Positions 28,019 through 40,901 of a stretch of 64,000 bases of DNA are shown one piece after another (the stretch's first letter is position 1; the number at the start of each line of letters is the position of its first letter). Position numbers and translations under genes: made by a program. The notes beneath the pieces are model-generated. The model was not told the DNA's origin, did not search any database, and saw nothing but the letters and a program-made list of their open reading frames with translations. The stretch is from contig CM056580.1 of NCBI GenBank assembly GCA_029721435.1, positions 27,584,367 through 27,648,366 of the forward strand, in the 5' to 3' direction. The DNA is from Gymnothorax reevesii. Taxonomy: Eukaryota; Chordata; Actinopteri; Anguilliformes; Muraenidae.

Positions 28019-30279
28019 CAGTCTTTCTTGACATTTTCATGCAAAAATCTTGATCACTCCCCTGCCTGGAACATGGAATGATGTATCTCAGTGCTGTAAT
28101 CTAACAAACTCTGTAATCCTGCTCCATGATATGGGTCATGGGATCTAAAACTAAAGATGATGCAAATTTATCTATGTTTATTACTTTTGTAGCCTTTTTG
28201 TTAGCCTTTTTGGATCATGTCAATATTATGAGGAGGTTAAAGGGGGAGTAAATTTGTAGTCATAGGTTGCATTGAGTCAGAGAATGCCAGAACTCCATAT
28301 TCTGGTGTGGATTTCCATAACATTCATGTAGTCAAAACTTAACAATTCAAAAAACCCCTCACGTGTTGAGCACTACCATCAGCCCAAAGAAATGGAGCAA
28401 AGTAGAAAAAATCTGCAAGGAGAATAATGGCATTCATACATATTCATGAAGGTTCCAGTGGGAAATGAATAGGAATCTCTTTCAGTTGTTGGCCGCTACC
28501 TTTGGAAGTTTCAGAGGAAAATAGTATTCGGTATACATCTCCCTGCATTTTGCCTGTATTTTCACTGGAATGTATTCTACTGGAATCTCTCATGGGAGCA
28601 CCTCAAAGCTCTCGTCTAGCTTGAAAGCCTAGAGGCATTTGGTTACTTGAATTATCTTTAGGCAGTGCAAACACCTGCCAAATTTTCAGCAGACTCACTC
28701 TCCTTTGGGGAGAAAATTTATTTTTTTTAGGTTTCACTGGCACTGAATTATTTTGCATCTTGTTTGCATTGATAATTTCCTTCACTCTGATAAGTATACA
28801 GTTAGACTCAATTTAAATGGCTTTGTGGAACCAATACTGATATATTTTTTCAATTAATACTGTGATTATGGATTCTTAAGATGCATATGGTATTTAGTTG
28901 GGACATAGCAGGCCTTTTAAAAGGAGGAGAGGCACTTCTTGGAGGTAGCCATTGCAGTGCTCAGTGGGGAGGATGGGGCTGAGAGCGTGATTGCTGTGTG
29001 GTGCTCTGGGGGTTCATGAGTAGAGGAGATGTGTGACCTTGTGTCAGTGTGTGTTCTGTTTTCTTTAGCCTCCCTTACCTGCACTCCATTTCTGCTGGTA
29101 TAAAAATAAGGAATCTTGGGGACCCATTTAAATTTAATGTGGATGTTCCCCTCTCTGTGGCCTGTCTGGCTGCACCCTGCGCATGGGGCTGCAGCTCATC
29201 AGCTCTCTGAACAAAGGGAAAAACATTTGAGTGTGACCTATGACTGCATTTCCCATTTTACCATCATCCATTAAATCAGTGTACGCTCCACAGTGTGGAC
29301 AAAAAGGCTTGTTTTTTTTTTTTTTTTTTAGTTTGAATGGAATGTGCAGCTATGTATGGTGGCCAAACAAAAACACTTTTAGGATGACGGAGTGAAAGCT
29401 TTTCTCTCAAGTCAATGTAAATTGATTTATTTATTTATTGATTAGGTGTTTTCTTTTTTATGTAGCGTCATATCTGTAAGTTTATCCGAGAATGGTTTTC
29501 TTTCAATAATACTCCCATAGCACAACCTTAGGTGTGCAAGTTTCTCCGGTAATATGCTAATTTATTTTCTGCATTTACATTCCATACATGCTGCAGATAA
29601 GTCACTTTGTTCAAATGCAGTTCAAAATGGTTCTCATTCAATGAATTGAAGGTGTACCACATGTAGTGTAATTGTGGCCTTTCCTGCGTTATAACAGGCT
29701 GCTACTTTAACAGAATTTGATTAACAGGGTTGTAGTAGATGCTTCATGGCTAATGCCCTGATGTGGCTGATATTTGTGCCTATGAAATGAAGTATCACCT
29801 CTTATGAAATTGGATTGGAGGCAAGACGATCTTTCTTCTCTCTCCATCACGCAGGAGGGAGCAGGAGCAGTGGCAATGTTTACGATGAAATAGCTCGGCT
29901 ACCCACTGCGGAGCACAAAGTGTGGCATGGCCTATATCGTCTCATGTATATGGAAATCCTACGAAAAGGTTCCTGCGAGCCATTGACTTGATATTCAGTA
30001 CAGTGTGTCAACTCAGAGCCAAGCAATCTTGTTCAACATCCTTTGTATGGATTCACGTCAAATTCTGCTATTTCTGAGGGTCGTTTTTTCTCTGTGATAA
30101 AGAGATAAATATTTTGATTACTCCCAAAGGTCAGCGTTGGTTGGCTGCCGTGTTTGCGTATTCCTGTAAGGTCTTTCATTTAGTAATACTAAGGCAAATC
30201 TCCCTCTATGTGCAGATCACCTCATGCTTCTGCGTTGTAATAATATTCTGCTTTCCTATTTATTATCCTCCACCACGAA
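28019..30279. other. Unassigned intronic DNA
   Basis: AT-rich DNA with no supported exon. Short A/T runs only. The block at about 28930-29230 is GC-richer, without a clear frame or splice sites. Confidence 0.35.
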
Positions 30280-30670
30280 GTAGATTGGGATGTAAGAATG
30301 AGTGTTGTCCTTCTGCGTGTCCATCCGTCCGTCTGTCCGTCAAGCTTCTTTTCCAGACCAGAACTCTTTTACTTTAATACATGAATACATTTTATTGTTT
30401 GGATGTGGCTTTTCATACTTTCATCCATTCTCTTGTTCGTCTCTCTGTCCCTCCACTGCATTTTGTTCTTGGCCACCGCTTACTTTTCCAGGTTGGAACT
30501 GCCAAACTGTTCAACATTCCTCAACAAAATTTCATAAATGCATACATCTCATCGTGCAGATGTGCCTTTTCATACGTACGTCTGTTCATCCTCCTGTCCA
30601 TCTATCCATTCCTCCACCGCGCTTTGTTTCCGGGCCAGATACCACACATCCAAGGGCAGGGGGTCTGAGT
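30280..30670 (+). repeat. Diverged tandem repeat, unit about 155 bp
   Basis: Three diverged units can be seen, each with a (T)CCRTCCGTC-type pyrimidine tract, a CTTTTCCAG or TTTCCGGGC stretch and a CATACATTTTATTG/CATACATCTCATCG block; TGTGGCTTTTCATAC at about 30405 returns as TGTGCCTTTTCATAC at about 30560. The overlapping plus-strand frames are shadows of this repeat. Confidence 0.55.
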
Positions 30671-30679
30671 TTTTCATAG

Positions 30680-32004
30680 CTTTTCTTAATATATGAAATT
30701 TATCCAGTACTTGTCTTCCCACTCCAGTTTTGATGGAATGTCTGTCCTGTGTCGAACTCAGTTGAGCGTTCGTGTATGCCAGGGAAAGGCTGTATGTTTG
30801 GAAACGCGGGAAGCTGGAAAGTAGACAGGGATGAATTTTTGGACACTAACGCTTATTGGAAAAAAATGTTCAGTCGGTGGCTCGCCCTGTGAATTTTACC
30901 TTCCTGCCCTTGAATTTCCACAGAGGGGCTCCCTTCTGCCCAGCAGACCCCTCGCCCAGATGGCAGAAACAGATGCCGTGATTTTTCCAGCAGATCCTAT
31001 TTAGTCTTCTGCCTGTACCCGTGCCGAGCACATAGGACTGACTGGGAGGAAGCAACCCTTTGGGCTGAGGTGAGGGCTCAGGTTGATATCACACCCTGCA
31101 CCTCCAATGCAGAAGCACCTTTCCATCTTCGGCTGTGCTACACCCCCTCCCTATCTTCATGGATATTCAAATTAGAGATGACAGAGTGGCCCAGAGCTGG
31201 TCATTAAAGCACAGCCTCTGGTATTATTATTTATTTAGTGATTTCCCTGACAACAGTTTCTGAGGTGACTTGGAATACATCGGAGTGCAATGATAGCAAG
31301 CCTATATTAATGAAAACTTAGCACACCTTTTCACTTAAGTGTAATTACCAAATGTAAACAGATACAGGCCTACACAGAACAGTGACTGGAGGGAACATTT
31401 TACATTCTGAACCTCTTCAACTCTGCAATCCCATATGGGGGTTTATAAAATGCAGTTGCTATGTTTCAACCTGTTGAACTTTAGCCCTTTTTTATGGTTT
31501 GCAAAGATCCCAAACATGTCTCACTGAATTACTGTAAAATGCGTATAAAATTAAGTACAAGAACTAGATATTTTCAATTTAATGCAAAACTGCAGCAACA
31601 AAAACAGTGCCCTGAGCTTGTATATTTCGCTCTATATAAATGTGATGTAGTTTCAGTGAAGCACGGCTGCCAGTAGATACAGAATATTTAAGGTACGCCC
31701 ATTCATGCCAGATATGAAAAAGGCTTTTTCTAACATTGAATCTACTTCAGGAGAAATTCACTAAAAAAGAAGAGTGTAAGGGATTAATGTTATGTTTGAT
31801 ATGTGATCTAATGAATGATAATTAGCTCACATCAGAGCTTTAATGGAAGAGATAAGAGGGTTGCATGCATCAAAAAGGATGTCAACCAGATTGAGCTTCA
31901 CTTAATAAAATTTAAAAATGCAGAAATAATCTCTTGCACTACAGTGCTTTATATTGTTGATTCAAAAAGTAGGGCTGAATGGTTATTTGAATTGACACCA
32001 ACAT
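30680..32004. other. Unassigned intronic DNA
   Basis: No supported gene. Part of 30890-31190 is GC-rich and could be conserved, but no exon signals were found. Confidence 0.3.
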
Positions 32005-32552
32005 TGTCTCATGAGCATGGAGGAGATACCAGGAGACCAGCTGTCACACAAGGAGAGCTGGACTGGGCCATAGTAGTGTGATGATTGGTTTTTCGAGACG
32101 CTAAATGCTGTGGCCAGAGCGAAAGGAAGTATAGCAAAATAAGAGACAAACACAGACAAAGTAAGGAAGGGAGACTCGCGCTTCCAAACGAGCTAGATCC
32201 AATCCAAGTAACAATATGGAAGTAATGCAAGCTTGACAGAATGAAATGAAAGGGAAAAATCTCGGAAACTGAAATAAAATGATTTAGCACCAGACGGTGC
32301 CCAGAAAGAGGAAAAAAGAGAGAAAGATTCCCTTGTTAACTAGCACTTTCCTCTTTGCAGCTAATTCCTCAACAACTCTCTTACTAGAGATCTTACCGGC
32401 TATAGTGCAAACAAAACACTGACACTCTAGCAAGGGCAGTGAGGCGGAACTTGGGCTTAAATAGAGTCTGATTGTGGGTAAAACTATATCATCCTGGACG
32501 AGAGCAACAAAGAAAGCTCCCAAAGCCACAGCCAGCCTCCAAAACTGTGACA
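32005..32552 (-). mobile_element. LTR-like fragment
   Basis: On the minus strand it begins TGTCACAGTTTTGG at 32552, with a TATA-like CTATTTAAGCCC near 32452-32465, followed by a T-rich region and a short Met frame at about 32080. This fits a gypsy-type 5' LTR and leader, but no CA end, primer site or gag domain could be identified. It abuts the Tc1 relic on its right. Confidence 0.4.
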
Positions 32553-32559
32553 ATTAGTC

Positions 32560-33442
32560 AACCCAGCAGCAGCACTGTCATCTGCTCCTTGGTGCAAGGA
32601 GAATAGGAGGAGCACTGTCAGTGCCCTATGGTTTGACCTCCAGTAGGCTACTGGTGTTCATGTTTCTGATTAAACGGTGGGTTTACTCCATGAGGGTAGC
32701 ATGAGGGGCCTGATATCTTCTAGTGGGACCTGTGCTCACAGCCCCGCACCATGCAGCTTGATTAGCAATTGCCAAAAACCACCAAAATTGGCAGGTCTGC
32801 CATTGACTCCCTGTTCTCTTCATAGATGAGAGCAGGATTGCACTAAGCGTATGAGACAGGTGCTAAAGAGTCCGGAGACGCTGTGGTGAATGTTATGCTG
32901 CCTGCTGTTATGCTGTAACATCATCCGGCATGACCAATTTGGTGGTGAGTCAGTGATGGTCTGGGGAGGCATAGCCTTGGAAGGTCGCACACACCTCCAG
33001 GTCATAGCCAACGGTATCCTGACTAAATCCAATTCAGCACCTATGGGACTTTATGTATCGGTATATCTGACCCTGCCAAGTACTGCCACAAACTCTGCAG
33101 GAGCTCACTGATGCCCAGATCCAGGTTTTAGAGGAGATCCCCCAGGACTTCAACCGCTCCGTCATCAGGAGCATGCCCAGATCTTGTCAGGAGTGCACAT
33201 AAACACGTCGGGGCCATACACACTACTAAGTCACATTATGAGTTGGATAGGCCTGTGATTTTAATTTTTAACTTTCAGGGTGATTTTGAATCCAGCCCTC
33301 AATGGCTTTATTGTTTTAGTTTCCATTGACCGTTGTTTCATCATTTTTTTCTTAACAAATTATACAATGTACATCAGTAAAGATTTTCCACTTGAATGAT
33401 TCCTTCATCAAGATCTGATATGTGATTTAAGTATTCCCTTAA
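32560..33442 (+). pseudogene. Tc1-like transposase relic with internal deletion
   Basis: Sequence co-linear with a common fish Tc1-like family: VLFIDESRIALSV with the first catalytic Asp (about 32815), CNIIRHDQFGGESVMVWGGI (about 32915-32975), then a direct jump to NPIQHLWDF (about 33028) and EEIPQDFNRSVIRSMPR (about 33132). The stretch with the second Asp is deleted and the catalytic Glu is Gln. Several stops occur. The 3' non-coding part (CATCAGTAAAGATTTTC near 33372, up to ATTTAAGTATTCCC) follows, without a clear terminal repeat. Confidence 0.85.
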
Positions 33443-33454
33443 ACCTTAATCACC

Positions 33455-33945
33455 CTAGAGGTGGAATGAACCAGAATGCCGTCGGAATGAAAATTCTTTG
33501 TACCTGTATATTTCTGGATATTCGAAGTGCGTTCTAAAAATTCTGACTGCATTTTGAGTGCATTCCAAATATTCAGGCCCGCTCTTGTGGCCGGCCCTAA
33601 TGTTTTGCTCATGCTCAAAACTTTCCAAGTGCATTCGAAGTGGAGAAATATTGAACGGACCTGAGGTGTATTCTAACTGCGCTCTGACGGCATTATAAAT
33701 ATTTTTACGGCATTCCAACAGCATTCAAAATATTATGAGTACATTCTACGGAGAATCGAAACGGCAAGCCACGGCTAATCCTGCCAGAATGCGCCTCTAA
33801 TGAGCTAGTATGCATCACGAATGCATTTTAATTGGTGCAGGAATCTACAGTGTATTTCAATATTAAAACAATTCAGCTGGAATGTGCTTTGAATGCCGTT
33901 GGACTCTTTCGATTGCCGCTGGAATCAGTGGCGGCTGGTGTACTG
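33455..33945. mobile_element. Element built from repeated GAATGCCG / GCATTCC words
   Basis: Within about 490 bp the word GAATGC or GCATTC and near variants recur more than ten times. On both flanks the fuller form is GAATGCCGTCGGAATG (33474) and GAATGCCGTTGGA (33892); in the centre it is inverted, GGCATTCCAACAGCATTC (33709). CpG is higher than around it. No protein is supported. It resembles the elements at 24.8 and 27.0 kb in design. The borders are uncertain. Confidence 0.45.
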
Positions 33946-35686
33946 GCTTAAAAATAATGATTGGTTTTGACCTGTTTTCAATCATTCATTTAAATTACCA
34001 TTACATAAACTCTGAAAACTCTCAACATTATCAGGTGTGGTCAGTTTCCATTAATATTGCATACCTGTTATGCATTTTGGTCGATTTGAAAATCCTGCTG
34101 GAATGTTGCGCGAATTCTTCATTCCAGCTGGTTCTGCTTGATTCTTGCTGATTTTGAATAAGAATGACGGGGACTTTAAGTTTTTTCTAGCAATTAATGT
34201 AATCAAAGTTATTGACCTCACCTTTCAGTGGTCGTAGCGTTATGGCTGATCTGTGTATTTGCCGCGCATTTCAAATGCAGTAGCAAGCAAATCACTCATC
34301 AGCACAGATGTGTATTTGTACTGAATGTGGATTTTTTAACATGGGATTTTGATTCAAAATATTAATGAAGAGGCATTTTCAGACAAAACAGGTTTTCATA
34401 TTGTTGACATATCAATTCATATTACTTTAACTTGACATCTTATCCCGAAGCCTTGTTAATATATTAATAGTGTCCAATGTTGTGTTGGTTGAATGATTTA
34501 TTTCAGCTCTCTGCATCGTGAATGTAGAAGGGCACGGACTTAAAAAAATGGCATATTAAATGGCATTTGCAACGTATACTTATATAATTTCAGACAGCAC
34601 AGGAGTCCCATTATGAAGGAATGCATAGCTGTAAAATGTCTTTCCATGAATACATATTGATAATTTTTTTTAAACTGTCATAAATACAAAAAGAAGTTTA
34701 AGGTCCAAGGAAGAGAATTGGGACAGCTCTGAGTCATGGAGTTTCAGAGAGTGGAATTGATAATACCAGCCTCAATGGCTCCTGGTCTCAGATTCCCATC
34801 TTAGAAGCTGTTAGTACTTTTCAGGTTTTTAGATATGGTGAGCACCGAGGAGAGGTATGCCATCTGGAGTGATTTCACACGTGGGCGTGTTTTAGCAATT
34901 GTAAAGCAATCTAAATCAAGGCCATGGCTGTCCATCCTACAAATTGGCCACAAGTCTATGGAAATTTGAGCATGGAGCACTTTGTCCCTGGGCCCTGAAA
35001 ACGTGATTCACATGCAGTCAGCTGGTCTGTGGGTCGTTTTTATGGCACGTGTATGGGCCAAACAGGAAGAGGATGCAGAACAAATCAACAGCAAAATGGG
35101 TTACTGACAGAGGAAAGCAGAACTTTTTCATTCTTTGGTGCTTTATGGCATCAGGGGGAGTAATTCAGCCAGAATTACCGTGACATTGTTTTTTGGAGAA
35201 ACTCTTGCATTGAGTCTTGTATTTTTAGTGAAGTGGAAGTTACACTTCTTGCATTGTATTGTTAGGAGCCCCAGCTGGACAAAAAAAAAAAAAACTGGAA
35301 TTAAAGTGGTGATGTCTGGCTTTCAGTGCTTAAATTAGTAATATCAATAAAAGATAGTGATCTAACTTCACATTCATTTTACATAGCAGATATATTGGTG
35401 TGCGATTGCGAGGAGGTCCACCCAAAGCATTACTGAAAAGCCAGTATGAAATCAGCTGTGTTAGTGCTGTGATCTGTGCAGCTCCTCTGGAGGAGCAGTG
35501 CCTCTTCGAGGAACACGAAGGCAGTTGCGGAAGCCGGTCATCTCAAACCAATCAATTCATGATGCTTGGACAGACTGGGCTATTTGATCCTTGTTTTCAT
35601 ATCTCGAGGCTAAAGTCAGGACAAGGGCCGCTCTTTGGTCTTTGTGGGACGGCGCTCTGAAGTGGTGTATTTGTTTTTCTTTGCAG
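33946..35686. other. End of long intron 1
   Basis: AT-rich on the left. About 35400-35650 is GC-richer, with an 86-codon frame lacking domains or splice sites, and is not called as an exon. Confidence 0.35.
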
Positions 35687-35711
35687 CACCTCACGCTGTT
35701 CTTCAGCATTA
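35687..35711 (+). CDS. Exon 2 candidate (25 bp) of the same gene
   Basis: It follows a strong acceptor (TTGTTTTTCTTTGCAG) and continues the phase-0 frame from 4340 as HLTLFFSI plus one base, up to a donor A|GTAAAC. The next exon needs two carried bases to read ALESRLSQLF, so one base is lacking at this junction. The frame would join if the donor context were TTAG|GTAAAC. A longer version ending at 35741 before GTCTGA is possible and has the same phase problem. Tentative. Confidence 0.35.
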
Positions 35712-35810
35712 GTAAACACTCAGGGCCTGTTCTGGAGATGGGTCTGACAGGACCCCTGCGAACCTGAGCCAGCTCTGCATTTCTGGGCTCACAGGCAGGT
35801 GCAGGGGCCT

Positions 35811-35838
35811 AGACCCCTGACCCCTGACCCCTGACCCA
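35811..35838. repeat. Short tandem repeat (CCCCTGA)n
   Basis: About four copies of the heptamer CCCCTGA in the short intron just before exon 3. Confidence 0.9.
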
Positions 35839-35903
35839 AGGGGGCTGTGCTTGTCTGCCATCGCTGATGGTCAATGTCTTCCTTTTACTATATTTGTGCT
35901 GAG

Positions 35904-36131
35904 CGCCCTGGAGTCCCGGCTCAGCCAGCTGTTTAAACACCTGCAGGGGATGAGGCAGACCCTGAGCATTCTTCTGGCCCCGGGACCCGACCCCTCCGAT
36001 CAGACCCAGCAGCTGCTTTCCTCGCTGCCTATGCCCGGCTACTGAACCAGGTGACCCAGCGCAGCGGCATATTGGAGCACTGCTGCTCTGACCTTCTGAC
36101 CCTGTCTCTGATCATGTCCTCTGCACCCTGG
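35904..36131 (+). CDS. Exon 3 candidate, frame disrupted
   Basis: It lies between a pyrimidine-rich acceptor ending GCTGAG and a donor TGG|GTGAGC. The first part reads ALESRLSQLFKHLQGMRQTL then SILLAPG, a leucine-rich helix with heptad-like spacing. That frame stops at 36043. Another frame is open from about 35965 to the donor, with AAAFLAAYARLLNQVTQRSG and then SDLLTLSLIMSSAPW. Both halves look like one helical protein, so a single-base indel in the C/G-rich run near 35975-36000 is inferred. The 3' end is phase 0, matching the exon at 60147. Family not recognised. Confidence 0.55.
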
Positions 36132-36274
36132 GTGAGCTGAGCTGTCCTCATTTAATATATGTACAGGTTCAGTCAAAGGCCATTAACCTGATGATTTATG
36201 AAGATCAACGCTGTAGTTTTTCATTTATTCACTGATATGAGAGACTATTGGTATGGTATTTATTGAGTTTAAAC

Positions 36275-36440
36275 TTCATTACCAAAAAGTTGGGACACTG
36301 TATAAAATATAAATAAAAACAGAATGCAATGATAAATAAATATAATGTTCCAATGATTTGATTAAGAATAGTACAAAGACAATATATCAGAACAAAACAG
36401 ATAAAATTTTATTGTTTTTTGAAAAAAATCTGCTCATTTT
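36275..36440 (+). mobile_element. Transposon end, AAAAAGTTGGGACA type (left)
   Basis: CCAAAAAGTTGGGACACTG followed by AAAACAGAATGCAATGAT and TAAAATTTTATTG is the outer part of a common fish DNA transposon with very long inverted repeats. The opposite orientation occurs at 41395-41667. Confidence 0.7.
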
Positions 36441-39400
36441 GAATTTGGGTGGCCAAAATGGACTTTTTCTCCCAAAAAGACATTATTATTTTTGTTCTTA
36501 CTATAAATTGTTATCTGTTTACTTATTTTCATCTATATGATCGAATATTACGAGAAATAAATACTTGAATGGTACTTCGACTGCTTGGAGCACAAAACTG
36601 TTCAGTACATTTTTTGCTGTAACTACTAAGTTGAATACAAATCATATTTTCATTGTTTCAAAGTTTTACATCACTTTTTCACAAAACTTAAAAAAAAATG
36701 CACTTTTTGTGCTCCAAGCCATTTACTTGGTTTCTGATTCATCTTGATTTTTTTAAAGGGTATAATCATCAATGCACTCTACTGTATGCTCTTCTTCTGA
36801 TGGCAATTTCCTTGGGGAGTTTATGTGCGATGTGTACCATCGGTGACAAACTACATTCCAAGAGACATTTTTCACATTAGCCTGATTCATAGATCTGCGG
36901 TTACCTGCAGAATTTGCACAATTTGTTCTACATTAGTTCAATCAACATTCTTCACCCAGCTGTGTGACCAGCTATCAGTGATCATCATGCAGGGTCAGCC
37001 AGTGGGCCTCACATGAGGTCAACACGTTCTCTAAGCCCATGCTTTCTCACCACTGAGGAATGCAGTCCAGGGTCAGACACCCTCATAAAATGCGTGATCG
37101 GACAACTGACCACACTGAGTTGCACCACACGCGGTGCAATCTCCTGATGCAGCTCCCATCCAGTTCCCAGCTTACATAGCCTTCATTGACTTAGCCTTTG
37201 ATTCCTGAAGCTTGCTCAGCGTCAACTGTGTCAGGCTAAAAGAGGGTAAATGCCAATATTCCTGTGGCTAACTGCTGTAATTCAGTAATTTATCAACCAT
37301 TGTGAATCAGCAAATGTTGGCTGTGAGAAGCAGTACAGAATCCTCTTCTTGCCGGCCACCTAAGAAACTCAGTGCCCAGCGGAGCTCCACCTTTATAAAC
37401 GGGATTCTTGCACAATCTTTCCTGTAATCTCAACATGAACAGCGTGAATGTGTTTAAGGAGAGACCCATGCTAAATGTCAGTTGGGTGTTAAGGTATCCA
37501 TGCCTTTGTTGGCCACCAGTCATCATAATTTACATTCACAAACTTACAGAATGTTTGGGGGCAGACACATGTCCACTGGTCTACCTACTGGCGTAAACTT
37601 TGAGGATGAAAAATGTGTGTGAGAAGTTAACAGACAGGCCTGAAAAGAGTAGAAAGTCCCTTCACTTGATGATTGATCACGATAATGAACAGAAAGATGT
37701 GCAGCGTTCACTGAACCATTACCTGCTCAAAGTGTCAAGTAACTCTTTGTCCACATGCTGTGAGGCCTCATCACTCCTGAAAAGCTTGTAGTCTTGTATT
37801 ATCAGAGAACCATCCACAGATATGATCACCGTAAAGAAGAACACAAGCTCCATTGGGACTCCTGCCTGAAGGCAGTTCATAGACATGTGTAAAGCTATTG
37901 TTAGATGACCTTCTTTGTGAATGAATGCAAGCCTTTCTTTGCTCCTGTGGGGCTAACCTTCGGCTCTGTGAGCTGTTTTGTATTGTGCACACATGTACCT
38001 GACCGGTGGGACCCTTGTGATCAGTCACTATCATCAGTGTCTTTATTGTTGTACGGAGTGTAAGGTCACTTCCTATGTGAAGCGCCTGTTGTTGGCTTAA
38101 TACAGAAGCATGAGGCATGAATCAGGATGGAAGAACAGGAGGCTGGTGAAGCCGTGCAGCTTTGAGCCTTAGAGATGAAAAGACTTCTGTTGACGGAGTT
38201 ATAATAGAACTTAATGGGAAGATTTAGGAAACGAGCAGTGGTACACTAATACCAAACTAGCAAAAGCTTAGTTCCTCATTAGAAGGAACTGTTCCCCACA
38301 TTACAATGGGTCATGATTTCTCTTCAGGCGCATCAAACTAACTGCTTATTAGTACATTGTCTAATTTACTTGAGGGTGTTCCTGATAATAAAAGTTAATG
38401 AACAAGACCATTCCCAATGCGCCTTCCTGTTCGTCCGCACACCTATATACACTGCCTTCATTCCCACTCCCAGCTCGTGTCCATTCTACATCCCTCCCTC
38501 CCTTCCCCTCTCCAAGAAGGATGCAAGAAACAGCCGCCACCTGGGACCCTGGGAGGCTTAGGGGCCACACGGACCCCGACAAGACATGAGAGCCCCACCC
38601 TGAGTCTCACCACCTGGGGCTCCCAGTGTTCGCACAATCACAGACCAAGTCCTTAAAACATCACCTTCACCCTGATCCGCTATCCATCGTTCCACCGAAT
38701 ACTCTCCTCCACTTTGGGAGTGGTCCAGAGTTCATTAAGTAGACTATAATGAGGATAGCTTATGTACTTAACTTACGAAATTTGTTTTTCATAATAATTA
38801 TTTTTGTATTGTTAAGTGGCCTTCAAGATGGCCATTATCACTTGCAAAAAGTCAGGTGACACGTTTATTATTTCTGTTACATATAGTTTAGAATTAAAGC
38901 AAAGAGCTGGAGTCTCACAAACTTATTTTTTTATTCTTTTGTTTTTGTTCCTTCTCTGAAACATTTGATTATGGCTTAAATAAGCTGGTAGGAAGAAGAA
39001 TTGCACTTCAGTCCCCATTTAATTTTGTCCGCAGCTCATCTGTTTCTAAAGGATGTAATTGTACAAGTGTTACATTCCCATTGGTCTATGAGGTGAAGGA
39101 AGTAACAAAAAATGGATCAAGTGGTTCAAGAGGGGAAGCCCAATACTCTTGCATGACTCAGGACCGACTGTTTCTGTACATTCAGTACTCTGGATGGACA
39201 TTTTTTCCTGGAAAAGGTAAGTGACTTAATCACAGTTGACGATTTGGGATGTGGATTATTTGGACATCTGTCTACAGCAATCATTTTCCCTTCAAGGTAA
39301 TCATATTTCTTCATCTTGTTTTGAGGAGAAAGAGTTTTTTCAAGCCAAGACTTTCTATATCGTTAGATTGATTGTATGATAAAACTGTAAAGTAATTTGG

Positions 39401-40708
39401 TCCTTCCTAATGTTTTTAGCTGCCTACTAAAGAAGATTCATTAATTGCGGATGCATTAACAACATTATCCTGTCATTTCTAGTGAATCAATTAACATTTT
39501 CCACAGTAAAGTACAGGCGAACTGTCCCATTTTGAAAAGCAATTTAAATATTTGAATAAATAGTATCATAATTTTAAATTTGGTGGAAAATGGGAGCTCT
39601 GTGCAGTGGCCCTGTCATCTGATTCAGTAGATTTCCTGAAGATATGGTTCATGCACAACCTGAACACTAAAAGTAATTTTCAACTATTTATTGCCTGAAG
39701 CAGCGGGGGCACTAATCACAAAGGTTTCTGCTAAAAGCCGTCTTTAGTGTGAGGATCTCCAGATGGATCTTATCATAAAAGTGACACGTGTACAACATTA
39801 ACCTGGTGATGATTTGATCGGCATCACCATACTATGAAAATATACCGTATTATCCAAATTTTATTTTATAATGGAAAAATCTAATGCAAACCAAAAAAAA
39901 GGATCAGGCCCAATGCCATTATATATTTCAGGATGTCTCACTTCCATTAATTGTCAAAGGCAATTTTTTCTTTATGATTTCAGCTAGTCAGTTGTTAAGT
40001 TTTTCTCATGCAAGATTCATTTCATGCTGGCAATACTGGTTATGTTTTAAACCAAATGCAGAATTTGTGTAAGTTTTATTCATAACATGTAAATAAATTT
40101 TTATTACAGTCACTCTAAGAAGACTGATGCATCACTTATTCATTTAAATAAACATAACATCACGATTAGTTTGATTAACATTTACCAAAAATAAAGCTGC
40201 ATCAGACAGATACTAACCCAGCCGATAATTTGTGGAAACCACACTGTTCGCATCAAAAGTTTCTTGTTAGATTGGGGAATATAAAGGAGGTAGGTTGTGC
40301 TTTGGAAGAAAGATTCTTATTTTGAAGATGTTACCATAAGTTGGTGAAATATGATGGTGAATATTTGATGGTGTGCTTTGTTTTTGCGACATATATTTGG
40401 GCTGTTGTTATAGGCATTATATCATGGACTCCAGCCATTACTTCAGGCCAGAAAACTGGTTCTCTTTTCCAGGGTGCTCTAACTCGCTAATAGACCTTTC
40501 ACAAAGCAGTGACCACAAATGTAATGTTTTATAACAGCTGACTTGAGAACTAGCCAAACATTTTGTTGTTTAAAATGAAAAGCACAATGCTGAAATCTGA
40601 ACAACTTTAAAAGGATCTTTCAAGAAAGGTTATTTAGCAATGGTCAACAATACCTTATTCTCTGATGCACTGAATTGGTCCTGTGACTCGTGAAAATATT
40701 TTATGGAG
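36441..40708. other. Intron 3 interior, unassigned
   Basis: AT-rich DNA without a supported exon. The part at 36565-36760 may belong to the transposon interior. 38440-38700 is C-rich, with short frames only. Confidence 0.3.
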
Positions 40709-40901
40709 CAATGATCCCAAACCCTGTTTCTGGAGGGCTACCATCCTGAAGGGTTCTCTTCCAGCCAAAGAAAAGCGCACCACATTTCTCAGTTGATGAT
40801 CTTGATGAGCGGATATTTGGCCGATTCAGGAGTTCTGAGTTAGGGTGGGAATAAAAATTTACAGGATGGTAGCTCTCCAGAAGCGGGGTTGGAGATCACT
40901 G
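40709..40901. mobile_element. hAT-type MITE, 193 bp
   Basis: Ends CAATGATCCCAAACCCTG and, reverse complemented on the right, CAGTGATCTCCAACCCCG, followed on both sides by TTCTGGAG.GCTACCATCCTG: about 40-bp inverted repeats. The flanking 8 bp are TTATGGAG and TTATAGTG (6 of 8 equal), a decayed hAT duplication. No coding capacity. The CCAACCC..CTTCTGGAG end is known from widespread fish hAT MITEs. Confidence 0.88.

Noticed and set aside
35400..35660. 86-codon plus-strand frame just before exon 2
   Set aside because: No acceptor at its start and no donor in frame; its end does not join exon 2.
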